A model generated the notes under the pieces. It did no database searches. It was not told the origin of the DNA and saw only the letters and a program-made list of their open reading frames with translations. The position numbers and the translations under genes were made by a program. Below, piece by piece: positions 45,927-54,326 of a stretch of 64,000 nucleotides of DNA; position 1 is the stretch's first letter; the number at the start of each line of letters is the position of its first letter. Where the stretch lies: positions 992,001-1,056,000 of the forward strand of contig OZ250175.1 of assembly GCA_965238155.1 (NCBI GenBank). The letters are read 5' to 3'. Origin of the DNA: BJGV01 sp964196335 (lineage in GTDB: Bacteria > Pseudomonadota > Gammaproteobacteria > Burkholderiales > Nitrosomonadaceae).

Positions 45927-46949
45927 TTAAAGCGGTTCTTCGCTATCTCGTAACGCACGAATTTCTTCAGATAGTAATAATACAGACATAGCGTAATGAG
46001 TGCTCCGATTATATCGGGTAATAACATAGAAATTATTGAAACCTAACCAGTATTCCATATCGCTTTTACTGTTTAATTTGATCAGCGTGGATTTGCGATC
46101 ATCAGGAATATCGATTAATGGTGTAATTCCAAATTCCTTCATTTTTTTCATAGTATAAAGAGGCATATGTCCCATATCTAAAGTTTCGTGACGGCTGTTA
46201 TCACTAACTTGTGCACGTGTTGCTACCGGGCTGCCAACTTCCCATCCATGAGCTATTAAATAGTTGGCTACACTACCTATTGAATCAGCAGTATTTCCTG
46301 ACAAATCTATTTTTCCATCATTATCAAAATCTACTGCATAGTTACGATAACTACTAGGCATGAATTGTGGGATACCAATTGCACCAGCATAGGATCCTTT
46401 GATGCTGAACATACCTGCATCTTGTTCTCGGATAAGCAATAAATATTGTTCTAATTCATCACGGAAAAAATCAGCGCGCTTCGGATAATTAAAAGCCAAA
46501 GTTGTCAATGCATCCAATACACGATGTTTGCCAGTCCGTTTCCCATAATAAGTTTCAACTCCGATTACTGCTGTAATAATTTCTTCAGGGACACCAAACT
46601 TTTTACTTGCCTGTTCAAGTGTTTTAGCATTTCTCTTCCAGAAAGCAACTCCCTTTGCAATCCGTCCTGGATTAATAAAAATAGGATGATATTCATACCA
46701 TGGTTTGGATGTACTTGGACGGGAAATTGTTTTGATAATGCTAGGTTTAAATTTTGTTTTATTAAATATTCTTTTAAGTTTAGGTTCTTCGAATCCATGA
46801 TTTTTTACCATTTTACTGATAAAAATTTCAATTTCAGGGCGTAGCTGTACTGCCATAATAGACTGACTATAGCAAAACGATAAAAATCCAATTATAAATA
46901 GTAAGGTTGTATAACTAGAGCTGAAGATATATTTTTTGTTTCGACACAT
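45927..46949 (-). CDS. mltB: Membrane-bound lytic transglycosylase MltB-like
   Basis: A 340-residue murein hydrolase with a hydrophobic N-terminal export signal (about residues 12-33). The catalytic Glu132 is in AVIGVETYYG; nearby are AGAIGIPQFMPSSYRNYAVDFDNDG (substrate groove and a Ca-binding-like DNDGKID loop) and ANYLIAHGWEVG. It cleaves peptidoglycan to 1,6-anhydro products. No lipobox Cys is clear at the signal end, so it could be soluble periplasmic. It is convergent with fbpC. Confidence 0.9.
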   Translation of the reverse strand: MCRNKKYIFSSSYTTLLFIIGFLSFCYSQSIMAVQLRPEIEIFISKMVKNHGFEEPKLKRIFNKTKFKPSIIKTISRPSTSKPWYEYHPIFINPGRIAKGVAFWKRNAKTLEQASKKFGVPEEIITAVIGVETYYGKRTGKHRVLDALTTLAFNYPKRADFFRDELEQYLLLIREQDAGMFSIKGSYAGAIGIPQFMPSSYRNYAVDFDNDGKIDLSGNTADSIGSVANYLIAHGWEVGSPVATRAQVSDNSRHETLDMGHMPLYTMKKMKEFGITPLIDIPDDRKSTLIKLNSKSDMEYWLGFNNFYVITRYNRSTHYAMSVLLLSEEIRALRDSEEPL

Positions 46950-47503
46950 AGGTATCCGAAAAGAAGAATGTAAGATGCTTCCATATATTTAGAGATATTA
47001 AATAAATATAAAATGCTTCTCAGTAAAAGACTGGTAAAGTAACGTATATAAACGTTATTATGTAATGTTAGTCAAGTCTAATTATAGCTATTTTAGCAAA
47101 TGTTTGGTTTTCGCTTTCAATAGATTGAATATTTTATAGTTACAACAGTAGATAGGAAAATTCTAATGCTCAACTTAAAATATAATACCCAATAAAGAAA
47201 CTAACAGGCTATATTGACCCATTTTTATGTTAATCGTAAAGTTAGATGCAGTACTAATTAGAACTTTTCTTTTGTTATCAATGTTTTCAAAATGCTAAGC
47301 ATTGCAGGCTTAATTTATCATCTTAAATAATATTTCTTTAGCGTAACGTTTTATAGGTGCTTTATAGTCTCTGGCTTTACTCTATTTATGATATAAATCC
47401 TGATTATTTATTTTAAATTTTGGTTGAAATTGAACGATCAATAATTGTGAATTAGTGAGATCGTGATTTGAAAGATAATCCTTTTTTAGACAGTATTTAG
47501 ATT
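46950..47503. other. Intergenic region between mltB and hemD
   Basis: About 554 very AT-rich bases between two divergent genes. No open frame, tRNA or clear hairpin with T-run was found. The hemD promoter must be here, but no convincing -35/-10 pair could be chosen. hemC, which commonly precedes hemD, is absent. Confidence 0.45.
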
Positions 47504-48307
47504 ATGACAAATACAGTTAGCCCATTATCGGGTGTACATATTTTGATTACACGGCCAGTAAAACCTGCTTCGCGGACTGCTGAGCGGTTAGCGGTGCTTG
47601 GGGCTACACCTTATATATTTCCAACTATACTTATTGAGCCGCCAGCAGATACTGGACAGGTCAAGGCAGCGTTATCATCATTACAAAGCGTTTATGCAAT
47701 AATTTTTGTAAGTCCCAGTGCAGCGGAAATGACGCTTAAAGATAACGTTAAATTTCCCATCTCAATCAAGATATTTGCTCCTGGCTTGGGTACTGCTGAA
47801 GAATTAAATTTACATGGGGTTAGCAACTTGCTAGTACCACTAAAAAATTTTGATAGTGAAGGTTTACTTGAACTTTCTGAGTTACAGTCAGAATTTGTAA
47901 ATGGGCAACGTATATTGATATTTCGTGGAAATGGTGGACGAGAGCTGTTATTTGACGAACTGAGGAAGCGCGGAGCTCAGGTGGAGGCTATTACTGCCTA
48001 CAGACGTAGTATCCCAACCACATCTCCTGAAGGATTACTAGAATTATTAAAGGTAAAGAAAGTAACAGCTGTTTCAATGATGAGTAGTTCTGCTGTAAAG
48101 AATCTTGTAACCTTGGTTCCAGAACAAGATCGTAAAAGTATACTGTTTTCCTTGCTGGCATATGCAAGCCATAAACGTATCAAAGATACAGCTGAGGCGC
48201 TTGGATTTCTGAATGTGACCGAGACTGAGCCTGGTGATAAAGGCCTTATTACTACACTCCTTCATTATAAAAATTTAAGTAAGCTTAAAATAGATAAATA
48301 TTTTTGA
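47504..48307 (+). CDS. hemD: Uroporphyrinogen-III synthase
   Basis: A 267-residue HemD with the two-lobed pattern: ILITRPVKPASRTAERLAVLGATPYIFPTILIEPP at the start, ILIFRGNGGRELLFDELRKRGAQVEAITAYRRSIP in the middle and VSMMSSSAVKNLV near residue 190. HemD sequences are weakly conserved, but these three segments are diagnostic. It closes hydroxymethylbilane to uroporphyrinogen III for haem and sirohaem. It stands alone here, without hemC. Confidence 0.9.
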   Translation: MTNTVSPLSGVHILITRPVKPASRTAERLAVLGATPYIFPTILIEPPADTGQVKAALSSLQSVYAIIFVSPSAAEMTLKDNVKFPISIKIFAPGLGTAEELNLHGVSNLLVPLKNFDSEGLLELSELQSEFVNGQRILIFRGNGGRELLFDELRKRGAQVEAITAYRRSIPTTSPEGLLELLKVKKVTAVSMMSSSAVKNLVTLVPEQDRKSILFSLLAYASHKRIKDTAEALGFLNVTETEPGDKGLITTLLHYKNLSKLKIDKYF

Positions 48308-48341
48308 TCGTACAATTAAAAATAATTCGTATACTCATAAA

Positions 48342-48701
48342 TTATGAAGAATGTGAGCCCCGTTCAATGCACACACCGACTTTCTTCACATCACGTATCA
48401 TGCTGAGTTTTGCCACGCTGACCTTTGCCCACGGAGATTTAAACTCCGTTAAGATAATTTGAGCGATATGTTCTGCTAATGCTTCAAGCAATGAGAATTG
48501 TTTTTGTGATAAAGACTCATTGATTCGTTTAACGATAGATGCATAATCCAGCGCATCCTCAAAATTATCTGTCTGACAGGCCTTGCTTGTTGGTAAGGCA
48601 ATCTCTATATCAAGTTGTATTGTTTGCGCCACCTTGCGCTCCCATGGATAGATTCCAATCAGGGTTTTTGCTTTTAGCTCGTGGATGAAAATTATGTCCA
48701 T
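48342..48701 (-). CDS. folB: Dihydroneopterin aldolase
   Basis: A 119-residue FolB of normal length. It starts MDIIFIHELKAKTLIGIYPWERKVAQ (the ELKAKTLIGIYPWE family signature with the active-site Tyr/Glu) and continues DYASIVKRINESLSQKQFSLLEALAEHIA. It forms hydroxymethyl-dihydropterin in folate synthesis. It is divergent from plsY, a folB-plsY pairing common in proteobacteria. Confidence 0.95.
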   Translation of the reverse strand: MDIIFIHELKAKTLIGIYPWERKVAQTIQLDIEIALPTSKACQTDNFEDALDYASIVKRINESLSQKQFSLLEALAEHIAQIILTEFKSPWAKVSVAKLSMIRDVKKVGVCIERGSHSS

Positions 48702-48771
48702 TCGTCTGAATTTATGATATTAGATGCTTCTGGGATACTTCGTAGGGAAGTAGTTTTAACGTAGAATCAAA

Positions 48772-49425
48772 GTGAATTTTATTCTATTTGCGGAATCGGC
48801 GCCAATTACAATTACAATGACAATAATAGTTTTTATAATCCTGGCTTACTTGCTTGGGTCGATTTCATTCGCAGTTATAGCGAGTTGGATTTTTAGATTA
48901 CCCGACCCGCGTACCTTTGGCTCAAAGAATCCCGGAGCAACTAATGTTTTGCGTAGTGGAAATAAAGCGGCTGCAATACTCACATTACTTGGTGATGCCG
49001 GTAAGGGCTGGGTTGCCGTTGTATTGGCACAATATTTAGCGCCGGTTTGGGGATTAGATAATAAAGTTATAGCTGCTGTTGCACTGTTAGTTTTTCTGGG
49101 CCATATATGGCCCGTATTCTTACGTTTCAAAGGAGGTAGAGGTGTGGCAACAGCAGTAGGCGTGGTACTCGGTTTAAATCTGTGGTCAGGAATATTAGCG
49201 ATTATTACTTGGATCATTGTTGCTCTGATATGGCGTTTTTCATCATTATCGGCATTGGTGGCAGCAACTCTCACGCCGGTTTATGCATGGATATTTTTAG
49301 GTTCAGAAGTAAGTACCTTAGTAATTTTGGTTATATCGCTACTTATTATATGGCGACACAAATCAAATATTGCTAATCTGGTTGCAGGTAATGAGACGAG
49401 AATTGATAAGAGGGATGCGACCTAG
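48772..49425 (+). CDS. plsY: Acyl-phosphate glycerol-3-phosphate acyltransferase PlsY
   Basis: A polytopic protein with five membrane helices and the three PlsY motifs: SKNPGATNVLR (motif 1), FLRFKGGRGVATA (motif 2) and a HKSNIANLVAGNE type motif 3 at the end. It moves the acyl group from acyl-phosphate to glycerol-3-phosphate, the first step of phospholipid synthesis. The long frame begins with GTG at 48772 (217 residues); an ATG at 48817 (202 residues) gives a more typical N-terminus. Neither has a strong ribosome-binding site, so the start is uncertain. Confidence 0.94.
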   Translation: MNFILFAESAPITITMTIIVFIILAYLLGSISFAVIASWIFRLPDPRTFGSKNPGATNVLRSGNKAAAILTLLGDAGKGWVAVVLAQYLAPVWGLDNKVIAAVALLVFLGHIWPVFLRFKGGRGVATAVGVVLGLNLWSGILAIITWIIVALIWRFSSLSALVAATLTPVYAWIFLGSEVSTLVILVISLLIIWRHKSNIANLVAGNETRIDKRDAT

Positions 49426-49472
49426 CCACTCATTAGATTGAGAATACTTCTGAAAAATAAGATACAGGAATT

Positions 49473-50138
49473 TTACCCCCTTAGTGGTTTGAGTAGGGTC
49501 GACTGATCACCCTGTGACCAGATCTTAAACTTCATCATAATAGCTTTAAATAGAGTGCTTTCAAGATGCTCCTGCAGCCATTTCTGTAAGTGTGGGACAG
49601 GTAAATTATTGAACCATTCTTTGTCAACGAAAGCACACTGACGGATAAAAGGAAACAAGGCAATATCTGCCATTGCAATATTATTGTGCAAAATCTGCTG
49701 ATGTTTTTTCAGCCTGTTATTCAAATCATTTAATATTTCTGCACAGACATCACGTGCCCCCATGTAATCTTCATCCGGATAGCGTCCGGGATACTTATAG
49801 TGATCCAAAGCCTGCTTAAACTTATTGTCGTTCCGTTCTATCAGAAATCTCATCTCAGGTTCATCGGCATTAAGCCAGCCATCAGGATCGTTTTTGCCTA
49901 ACGCCCATTCCATGATGTCGAGACTTTCGTCAATGATTGTACCGTCTGGCAGAACCAATACAGGCACGGTTCCTTTTGGTGAAGATTCAAGCATCTGTTC
50001 AGGTTTATTTTTTAATTCGATTTCCCGCAACTCAACAATAAATCCAGCTTTGTATAAACTCATGCGGCCACGCATTGCATAAGGACAGCGACGGAATGAA
50101 TATAGAATCAGATCATTCTTTTGATCAAAATTACGCAT
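49473..50138 (-). CDS. Glutathione S-transferase family protein (glutaredoxin-2-like)
   Basis: A 221-residue GST-fold protein. The N-terminal thioredoxin domain has SFRRCPYAMRGRMSLY with a CPYA site near residues 18-21, and KGTVPVLVLPDGTIIDESLDIMEW for glutathione binding. The C-terminal domain is helical. The single Cys with CPYA resembles glutaredoxin-2-like and plant DHAR-type enzymes, so disulfide or dehydroascorbate reduction is possible. It is a single gene, convergent with plsY. Confidence 0.85.
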   Translation of the reverse strand: MRNFDQKNDLILYSFRRCPYAMRGRMSLYKAGFIVELREIELKNKPEQMLESSPKGTVPVLVLPDGTIIDESLDIMEWALGKNDPDGWLNADEPEMRFLIERNDNKFKQALDHYKYPGRYPDEDYMGARDVCAEILNDLNNRLKKHQQILHNNIAMADIALFPFIRQCAFVDKEWFNNLPVPHLQKWLQEHLESTLFKAIMMKFKIWSQGDQSTLLKPLRG

Positions 50139-50336
50139 AGTTTTTTCATTAAGGAGAAAATCTTTTTTTGCGGTAGTTCGCGCTTCTTTTAGGTATAAAG
50201 CTTTCGAAGCTTAGAAGTAAGTGTCTTATCGGTTTTTATTATACCTGTAATGATTTCCTGGCCTCATACAAATCTAAAAATGCTAACCTGGCATACAGGT
50301 AAGAAAATATGGGCTGTCAGGAGTGATACATTATAT

Positions 50337-51374
50337 CTATTCATTAGACAGCATCTCATGTGCTTCTAGATCCCATCGTGCTCTAACAGTGAAGCTGCTA
50401 GTTGGTGATTGACTATTTTTCTGTAATCGCATTGCACCAGCAAGTGCAATCATGGCACCATTATCTGTACAAAATTCAAGGTCAGGATAGAAAACAGTAA
50501 CACCTATTTTTTTTGCATACTTTGAAAGATTCTTCCTTAGTTGACGGTTCGCACCAACACCACCTGCAACTACAAGCTGGTTGAGGCCGGTTTGTGTTAG
50601 TGCCGCCATAGACTTTTGTGTTAATACATCTACAACCGCTTCCTGAAATGCATAGGCAATTTCTGCTTGTACTTCCTGAGTGATTTCGTGTTTATTTGAT
50701 AGTGACAGTACAGCAGTTTTAAGGCCACTGAAGCTAAAATTGAGATTACCGCTGTGAAGCATTGGGCGGGGAAGTGTAAAATTGCTTACCTTACAAGCTT
50801 TAGAAAACATATCGGCAAGTTTTGATATTGCCGGGCCGCCCGGGTAGCTAAGCCCAAGCAATTTTGCTGTTTTGTCAAAAGCTTCTCCTGCTGCATCATC
50901 TACAGTTTCACCTAGTAATTTATATTGCCCAATACCATGTACTTCCATTAATTGTGTATGACCTCCGGAAACCAACAGTGCAACAAATGGAAATAAAGGG
51001 GCAGTTGTTGATAATAATGGAGAGAGTAAATGTCCTTCAAGATGATGAATGCCTATCGCCGGAATATTTAGTGCAAAGCTAAGTGCAGCTGCAAAACTTG
51101 ATCCTACAAGAAGTGCTCCCGCTAATCCTGGCCCCTGAGTATAGGCAATAGCATTTAAGTCCTTGAGTTCAAGGTTTGCCGCACTTAGTGTTTGCTTGAC
51201 AAGGGGCAAAACCCGTCGGATATGGTCACGCGATGCAAGCTCAGGAACAACGCCACCATAGTCACTGTGCATTGCTGTTTGCGAATATAATGCATGACTC
51301 AACAGGCCTCGCGTGGTGTGATAGATCGCGATGCCGGTATCGTCGCAAGAAGTTTCGATGCCAAGAACAAACAC
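50337..51374 (-). CDS. tsaD: tRNA N6-threonylcarbamoyladenosine transferase TsaD
   Basis: A 345-residue TsaD/Kae1. The metal ligands lie in HLEGH (His111 and His115); GIETSCDDT at the N-terminus and VVAGGVGANRQLR in the second half are family signatures. With TsaB, TsaC and TsaE it makes t6A37 in ANN-decoding tRNAs. It is divergent from rpsU, the standard tsaD/rpsU arrangement of proteobacteria. Confidence 0.97.
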   Translation of the reverse strand: MFVLGIETSCDDTGIAIYHTTRGLLSHALYSQTAMHSDYGGVVPELASRDHIRRVLPLVKQTLSAANLELKDLNAIAYTQGPGLAGALLVGSSFAAALSFALNIPAIGIHHLEGHLLSPLLSTTAPLFPFVALLVSGGHTQLMEVHGIGQYKLLGETVDDAAGEAFDKTAKLLGLSYPGGPAISKLADMFSKACKVSNFTLPRPMLHSGNLNFSFSGLKTAVLSLSNKHEITQEVQAEIAYAFQEAVVDVLTQKSMAALTQTGLNQLVVAGGVGANRQLRKNLSKYAKKIGVTVFYPDLEFCTDNGAMIALAGAMRLQKNSQSPTSSFTVRARWDLEAHEMLSNE

Positions 51375-51498
51375 TGAATTAAAGGTAGAAATACACTTTC
51401 ACAAAAAAGTACCAGACTACTATATACTATACTGTTTTTTACAATTGCACTTTTTAAATACAAGTATATTTTCAATAAAATAAAAGGATCGCGTTTTT

Positions 51499-51711
51499 AT
51501 GACCATCATTAAAGTTAAGGAAAATGAGCCATTTGAAGTTGCTATGCGTCGTTTCAAGCGTACCATAGAAAAAACAGGGTTGCTTACCGAGCTACGTGCA
51601 AGGGAGTTTTATGAAAAGCCTACTGCTGAAAGAAAACGTAAGCTTGCTGCAGCGGTTAAGAGAACTTATAAGCGCCTGAGGAGTCAGTTGCTTCCGCCTA
51701 AATTATATTAG
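51499..51711 (+). CDS. rpsU: 30S ribosomal protein S21
   Basis: A 70-residue very basic protein matching S21: ENEPFEVAMRRFKRTIEKTGLL at the start and the Arg/Lys-rich tail KAAVKRTYKRLRSQ-like. An AAAAGGA ribosome-binding site precedes the ATG. It starts the rpsU - yqeY - dnaG - rpoD cluster that couples translation, replication priming and transcription. Confidence 0.96.
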   Translation: MTIIKVKENEPFEVAMRRFKRTIEKTGLLTELRAREFYEKPTAERKRKLAAAVKRTYKRLRSQLLPPKLY

Positions 51712-51747
51712 TTAGCTATATGAGATGAATGGTGATAGTCGAACCTG

Positions 51748-51787
51748 TATACCAGATAAGGTTATATCTTCCTCTTATCCTTGTATA
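51748..51787 (+). promoter_or_regulatory. Imperfect hairpin between rpsU and yqeY
   Basis: Outer stem TATAC / GTATA (51748-51752, 51783-51787) and inner stem GATAAG / CTTATC (51755-51760, 51774-51779), separated by a small internal loop, with a 13-base terminal loop. No T-run follows, so this is more likely an RNA-processing or partial-stop structure that keeps rpsU expression above the downstream genes than a full terminator. Confidence 0.3.
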
Positions 51788-51861
51788 GTGACGGAACCGA
51801 TTTTTATTCGAATAAATTTTTCTGGTTTAAGAATATTTCCTTACTTACATTAAAAATATAG

Positions 51862-52320
51862 ATGAAATCTGGATCAAATCTGAAACAGGAAGTCACTGAA
51901 CACATGAAAGCTGCAATGCGTTCGGGTGATACTAAGCGACGGGATACTATTCGTTTATTACTGTCAGCTATCAAGCAGCGTGAGGTAGATGACCGTATTG
52001 CAATGGATGATGTTGCCGTCATTGTGGTAATAGAAAAAATGATTAAACAGCGTAAAGATTCGATTACTCAGTATGTAGCCGCAAAGCGTGAGGATTTGGC
52101 TGATGTTGAGAGATATGAAGTTGGCGTGCTACAAGCTTATATGCCGAAGGCGCTTGGTGATTCTGAAGTTGAGAGTATAGTAGAGGAAGTAATTACTTCA
52201 ATCGGAGCAAAGAAGCAGCAAGAGATGGGAAAAGTAATTGCAGCACTAAAGCCAAAGTTTGCCGGGCGGGCTGATATGGGGAAAGTTGCTGCTTTGGTGA
52301 AGAAAAAGCTTTCTATCTGA
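51862..52320 (+). CDS. yqeY: GatB/YqeY domain protein
   Basis: A 152-residue helical protein of the YqeY family: LKQEVTEHMKAAMRSGDTKRRDTIRLLLSAIKQREVD at the N-terminus and the KPKFAGRADMGKVAALVKKKL tail that resembles the tRNA-contacting end of GatB. YqeY proteins are thought to bind tRNA or support Glu/Asp-tRNA amidation, but a proven role is lacking. It sits between rpsU and dnaG, its usual place in betaproteobacteria. Confidence 0.93.
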   Translation: MKSGSNLKQEVTEHMKAAMRSGDTKRRDTIRLLLSAIKQREVDDRIAMDDVAVIVVIEKMIKQRKDSITQYVAAKREDLADVERYEVGVLQAYMPKALGDSEVESIVEEVITSIGAKKQQEMGKVIAALKPKFAGRADMGKVAALVKKKLSI

Positions 52321-52481
52321 ATTTGTTATTGAAATTGAATATATATGTGCTGTTTAACGCACTGGTTATTTTTGGCAGCATATCCTCTCTTACTGTATTT
52401 CTGGAAAATGTCATATAATTACTACACAGTTTTAATCGCGTTTATTAGCTGATTGAAAATTATTGACTTTCTTTCCGGTAA

Positions 52482-54248
52482 ATGATTCCACAATCGTTCA
52501 TTCAGGGTCTACTTAATCGTGTAGATATCGTTGATGTCATCGAGCGACATGTGCCACTTAAAAAAGCTGGTGCAAATTACATTGCATGCTGTCCATTCCA
52601 CGGTGAGAAAACGCCTTCATTTACTGTAAGTCCAACTAAACAGTTTTATCATTGCTTTGGCTGTGGTGCTCATGGCAGTGCTGTCGGTTTTATGATGGAA
52701 TACATAGGTATGGATTTTGTTGAGGCGATAAATGATCTTGCTTCTCGTGTAGGAATGCAGGTTCCTGTTCAAGAGAATAAAGAGAATTACGGAGCATCTG
52801 GTTTTAGAGGTAGCAGGGAAGATAAAGAAAGCTCTTCCCAGAATTTGTTCGAAGTAATGAGTACTATCACAAGATTTTATAGAGACCAGCTCAAGTGCTC
52901 TGAGCGGGGCATTAATTATCTCAAGAAACGTGGCTTGACGGGGGAGACTGCTGCCCGTTTTGGAATAGGTTATTCACCTGCTGGCTGGCAGAATCTAGCT
53001 GAGATATTTCCTGATTATGAGTCACCACTACTCGTCAAAACTGGAATGGTAAATGAGAATGAGGAAAAGAAACGCTATGACCGATTTCGTGATCGTATCA
53101 TGTTTCCTATCCTAAATCTGAAGGGAAAGATCGTGGGGTTTGGTGGACGGGTAATTGAGAAAAATGAGCCTAAATACTTAAATTCTCCAGAAACTCCGTT
53201 ATTCGAGAAGGGTCAAGAGCTTTACAATTTGTTTGCAGCACGCAAGGCAATCCGAGATGCGGAGAAAGTCTTGGTGGTAGAAGGGTATATGGATGTTGTA
53301 GTACTTTCACAATATGGCATCGAATATGCAGTTGCTACATTGGGAACTGCAACAACATCACGCCATGTACAAAAACTTCTTCGCCAGACTGATGATATTA
53401 TATTTTGTTTCGATGGTGATGACGCGGGTAGAAAGGCGGCATGGCGTGCTTTAGAAAATAGTTTAGCGCAGTTTGTAGATGGAAAAAATATAGGATTTCT
53501 ATTTTTGCCTGATGGAGAAGATCCTGATAGTTATGTTCAGAAATTTGGAAAGGATTCTTTCGAAGAATTGATTAGCCAAGCCCTGCCTTTATCCGTTTTT
53601 TTGTTTCAGGGGTTGTCAGAAGGCATTAATCTGCAAACTAGTGAAGGCCGTACCAGATTAGTGGAGAATGCAAAGCCATTATTAGCACAGGTAGCTGCTC
53701 CTATACTTTCATTGATGCTGATAAAGCGATTAGCTGAGCTTAGTGGCATCAATCAGGATGAATTAGAGAGTTTATTGCAGATCAAGCGTGTGTCATCATC
53801 CTCACCTCGTGGCAGAATATTGAGACCAAATCCTGTTTCACCTTGTCGTTGGTTAATTCAGGTTCTCTTGCATGATCCTGGTTACGCTTCGAAATTGGAT
53901 AGAAAACTTCTTTCAGAATATATTGAAAATACTGATGAAATGGCTGCGTTATTAGCGCTGATTGAGTTTATTGATGCTCATCCTCATGTCGGAGAAAATA
54001 CTGCGATCCCATCTGCTATTACATATTTTCACAATAGCACTCATCGTGAATTGCTGGAGAAAGCTGAGAGTGCAACACTTTCCTGGGATAATGCGATAGA
54101 TCTTGAAGCTGAATTTAATGGGGCGCTCGCGAGGTTACAGGAAATACAACGTAAACAGCGTATGACCGAGCTACAAAATAAGTCATTAAGTATACTTACT
54201 TCTGATGAGAAGCAGGAATTACAACGGTTAGCAGTACTCTTGAGCTGA
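52482..54248 (+). CDS. dnaG: DNA primase DnaG
   Basis: A 588-residue primase. The zinc-binding CHC2 finger is visible as CCPFHGEKTPSF ... FYHCFGCGAHG (about residues 36-65); the TOPRIM catalytic part has VVEGYMDVVVLSQYG and FDGDDAGRKAAWRALE; the C-terminal ~150 residues form the helicase-binding domain. It makes RNA primers at the fork. A TATAAT at 52414-52419 upstream may be its own -10 box. It is followed by rpoD after 66 bp. Confidence 0.96.
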   Translation: MIPQSFIQGLLNRVDIVDVIERHVPLKKAGANYIACCPFHGEKTPSFTVSPTKQFYHCFGCGAHGSAVGFMMEYIGMDFVEAINDLASRVGMQVPVQENKENYGASGFRGSREDKESSSQNLFEVMSTITRFYRDQLKCSERGINYLKKRGLTGETAARFGIGYSPAGWQNLAEIFPDYESPLLVKTGMVNENEEKKRYDRFRDRIMFPILNLKGKIVGFGGRVIEKNEPKYLNSPETPLFEKGQELYNLFAARKAIRDAEKVLVVEGYMDVVVLSQYGIEYAVATLGTATTSRHVQKLLRQTDDIIFCFDGDDAGRKAAWRALENSLAQFVDGKNIGFLFLPDGEDPDSYVQKFGKDSFEELISQALPLSVFLFQGLSEGINLQTSEGRTRLVENAKPLLAQVAAPILSLMLIKRLAELSGINQDELESLLQIKRVSSSSPRGRILRPNPVSPCRWLIQVLLHDPGYASKLDRKLLSEYIENTDEMAALLALIEFIDAHPHVGENTAIPSAITYFHNSTHRELLEKAESATLSWDNAIDLEAEFNGALARLQEIQRKQRMTELQNKSLSILTSDEKQELQRLAVLLS

Positions 54249-54275
54249 CAGTCTGACTCAGGCAGGCTAATTTTT

Positions 54276-54284
54276 GATATAATT
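54276..54284 (+). promoter_or_regulatory. Extended -10 promoter before rpoD
   Basis: TGATATAAT (54276-54284) is a perfect extended -10 element in the dnaG-rpoD gap; transcription would begin near 54291, giving a ~36-nt leader to the rpoD ATG at 54327. Extended -10 promoters need little or no -35, and none is clear here. It would allow rpoD expression apart from the rpsU-dnaG transcript. Confidence 0.5.
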
Positions 54285-54326
54285 GGAAGTTTTGGGTTCA
54301 ATTATCCATAATATTTGGAAATCAAA

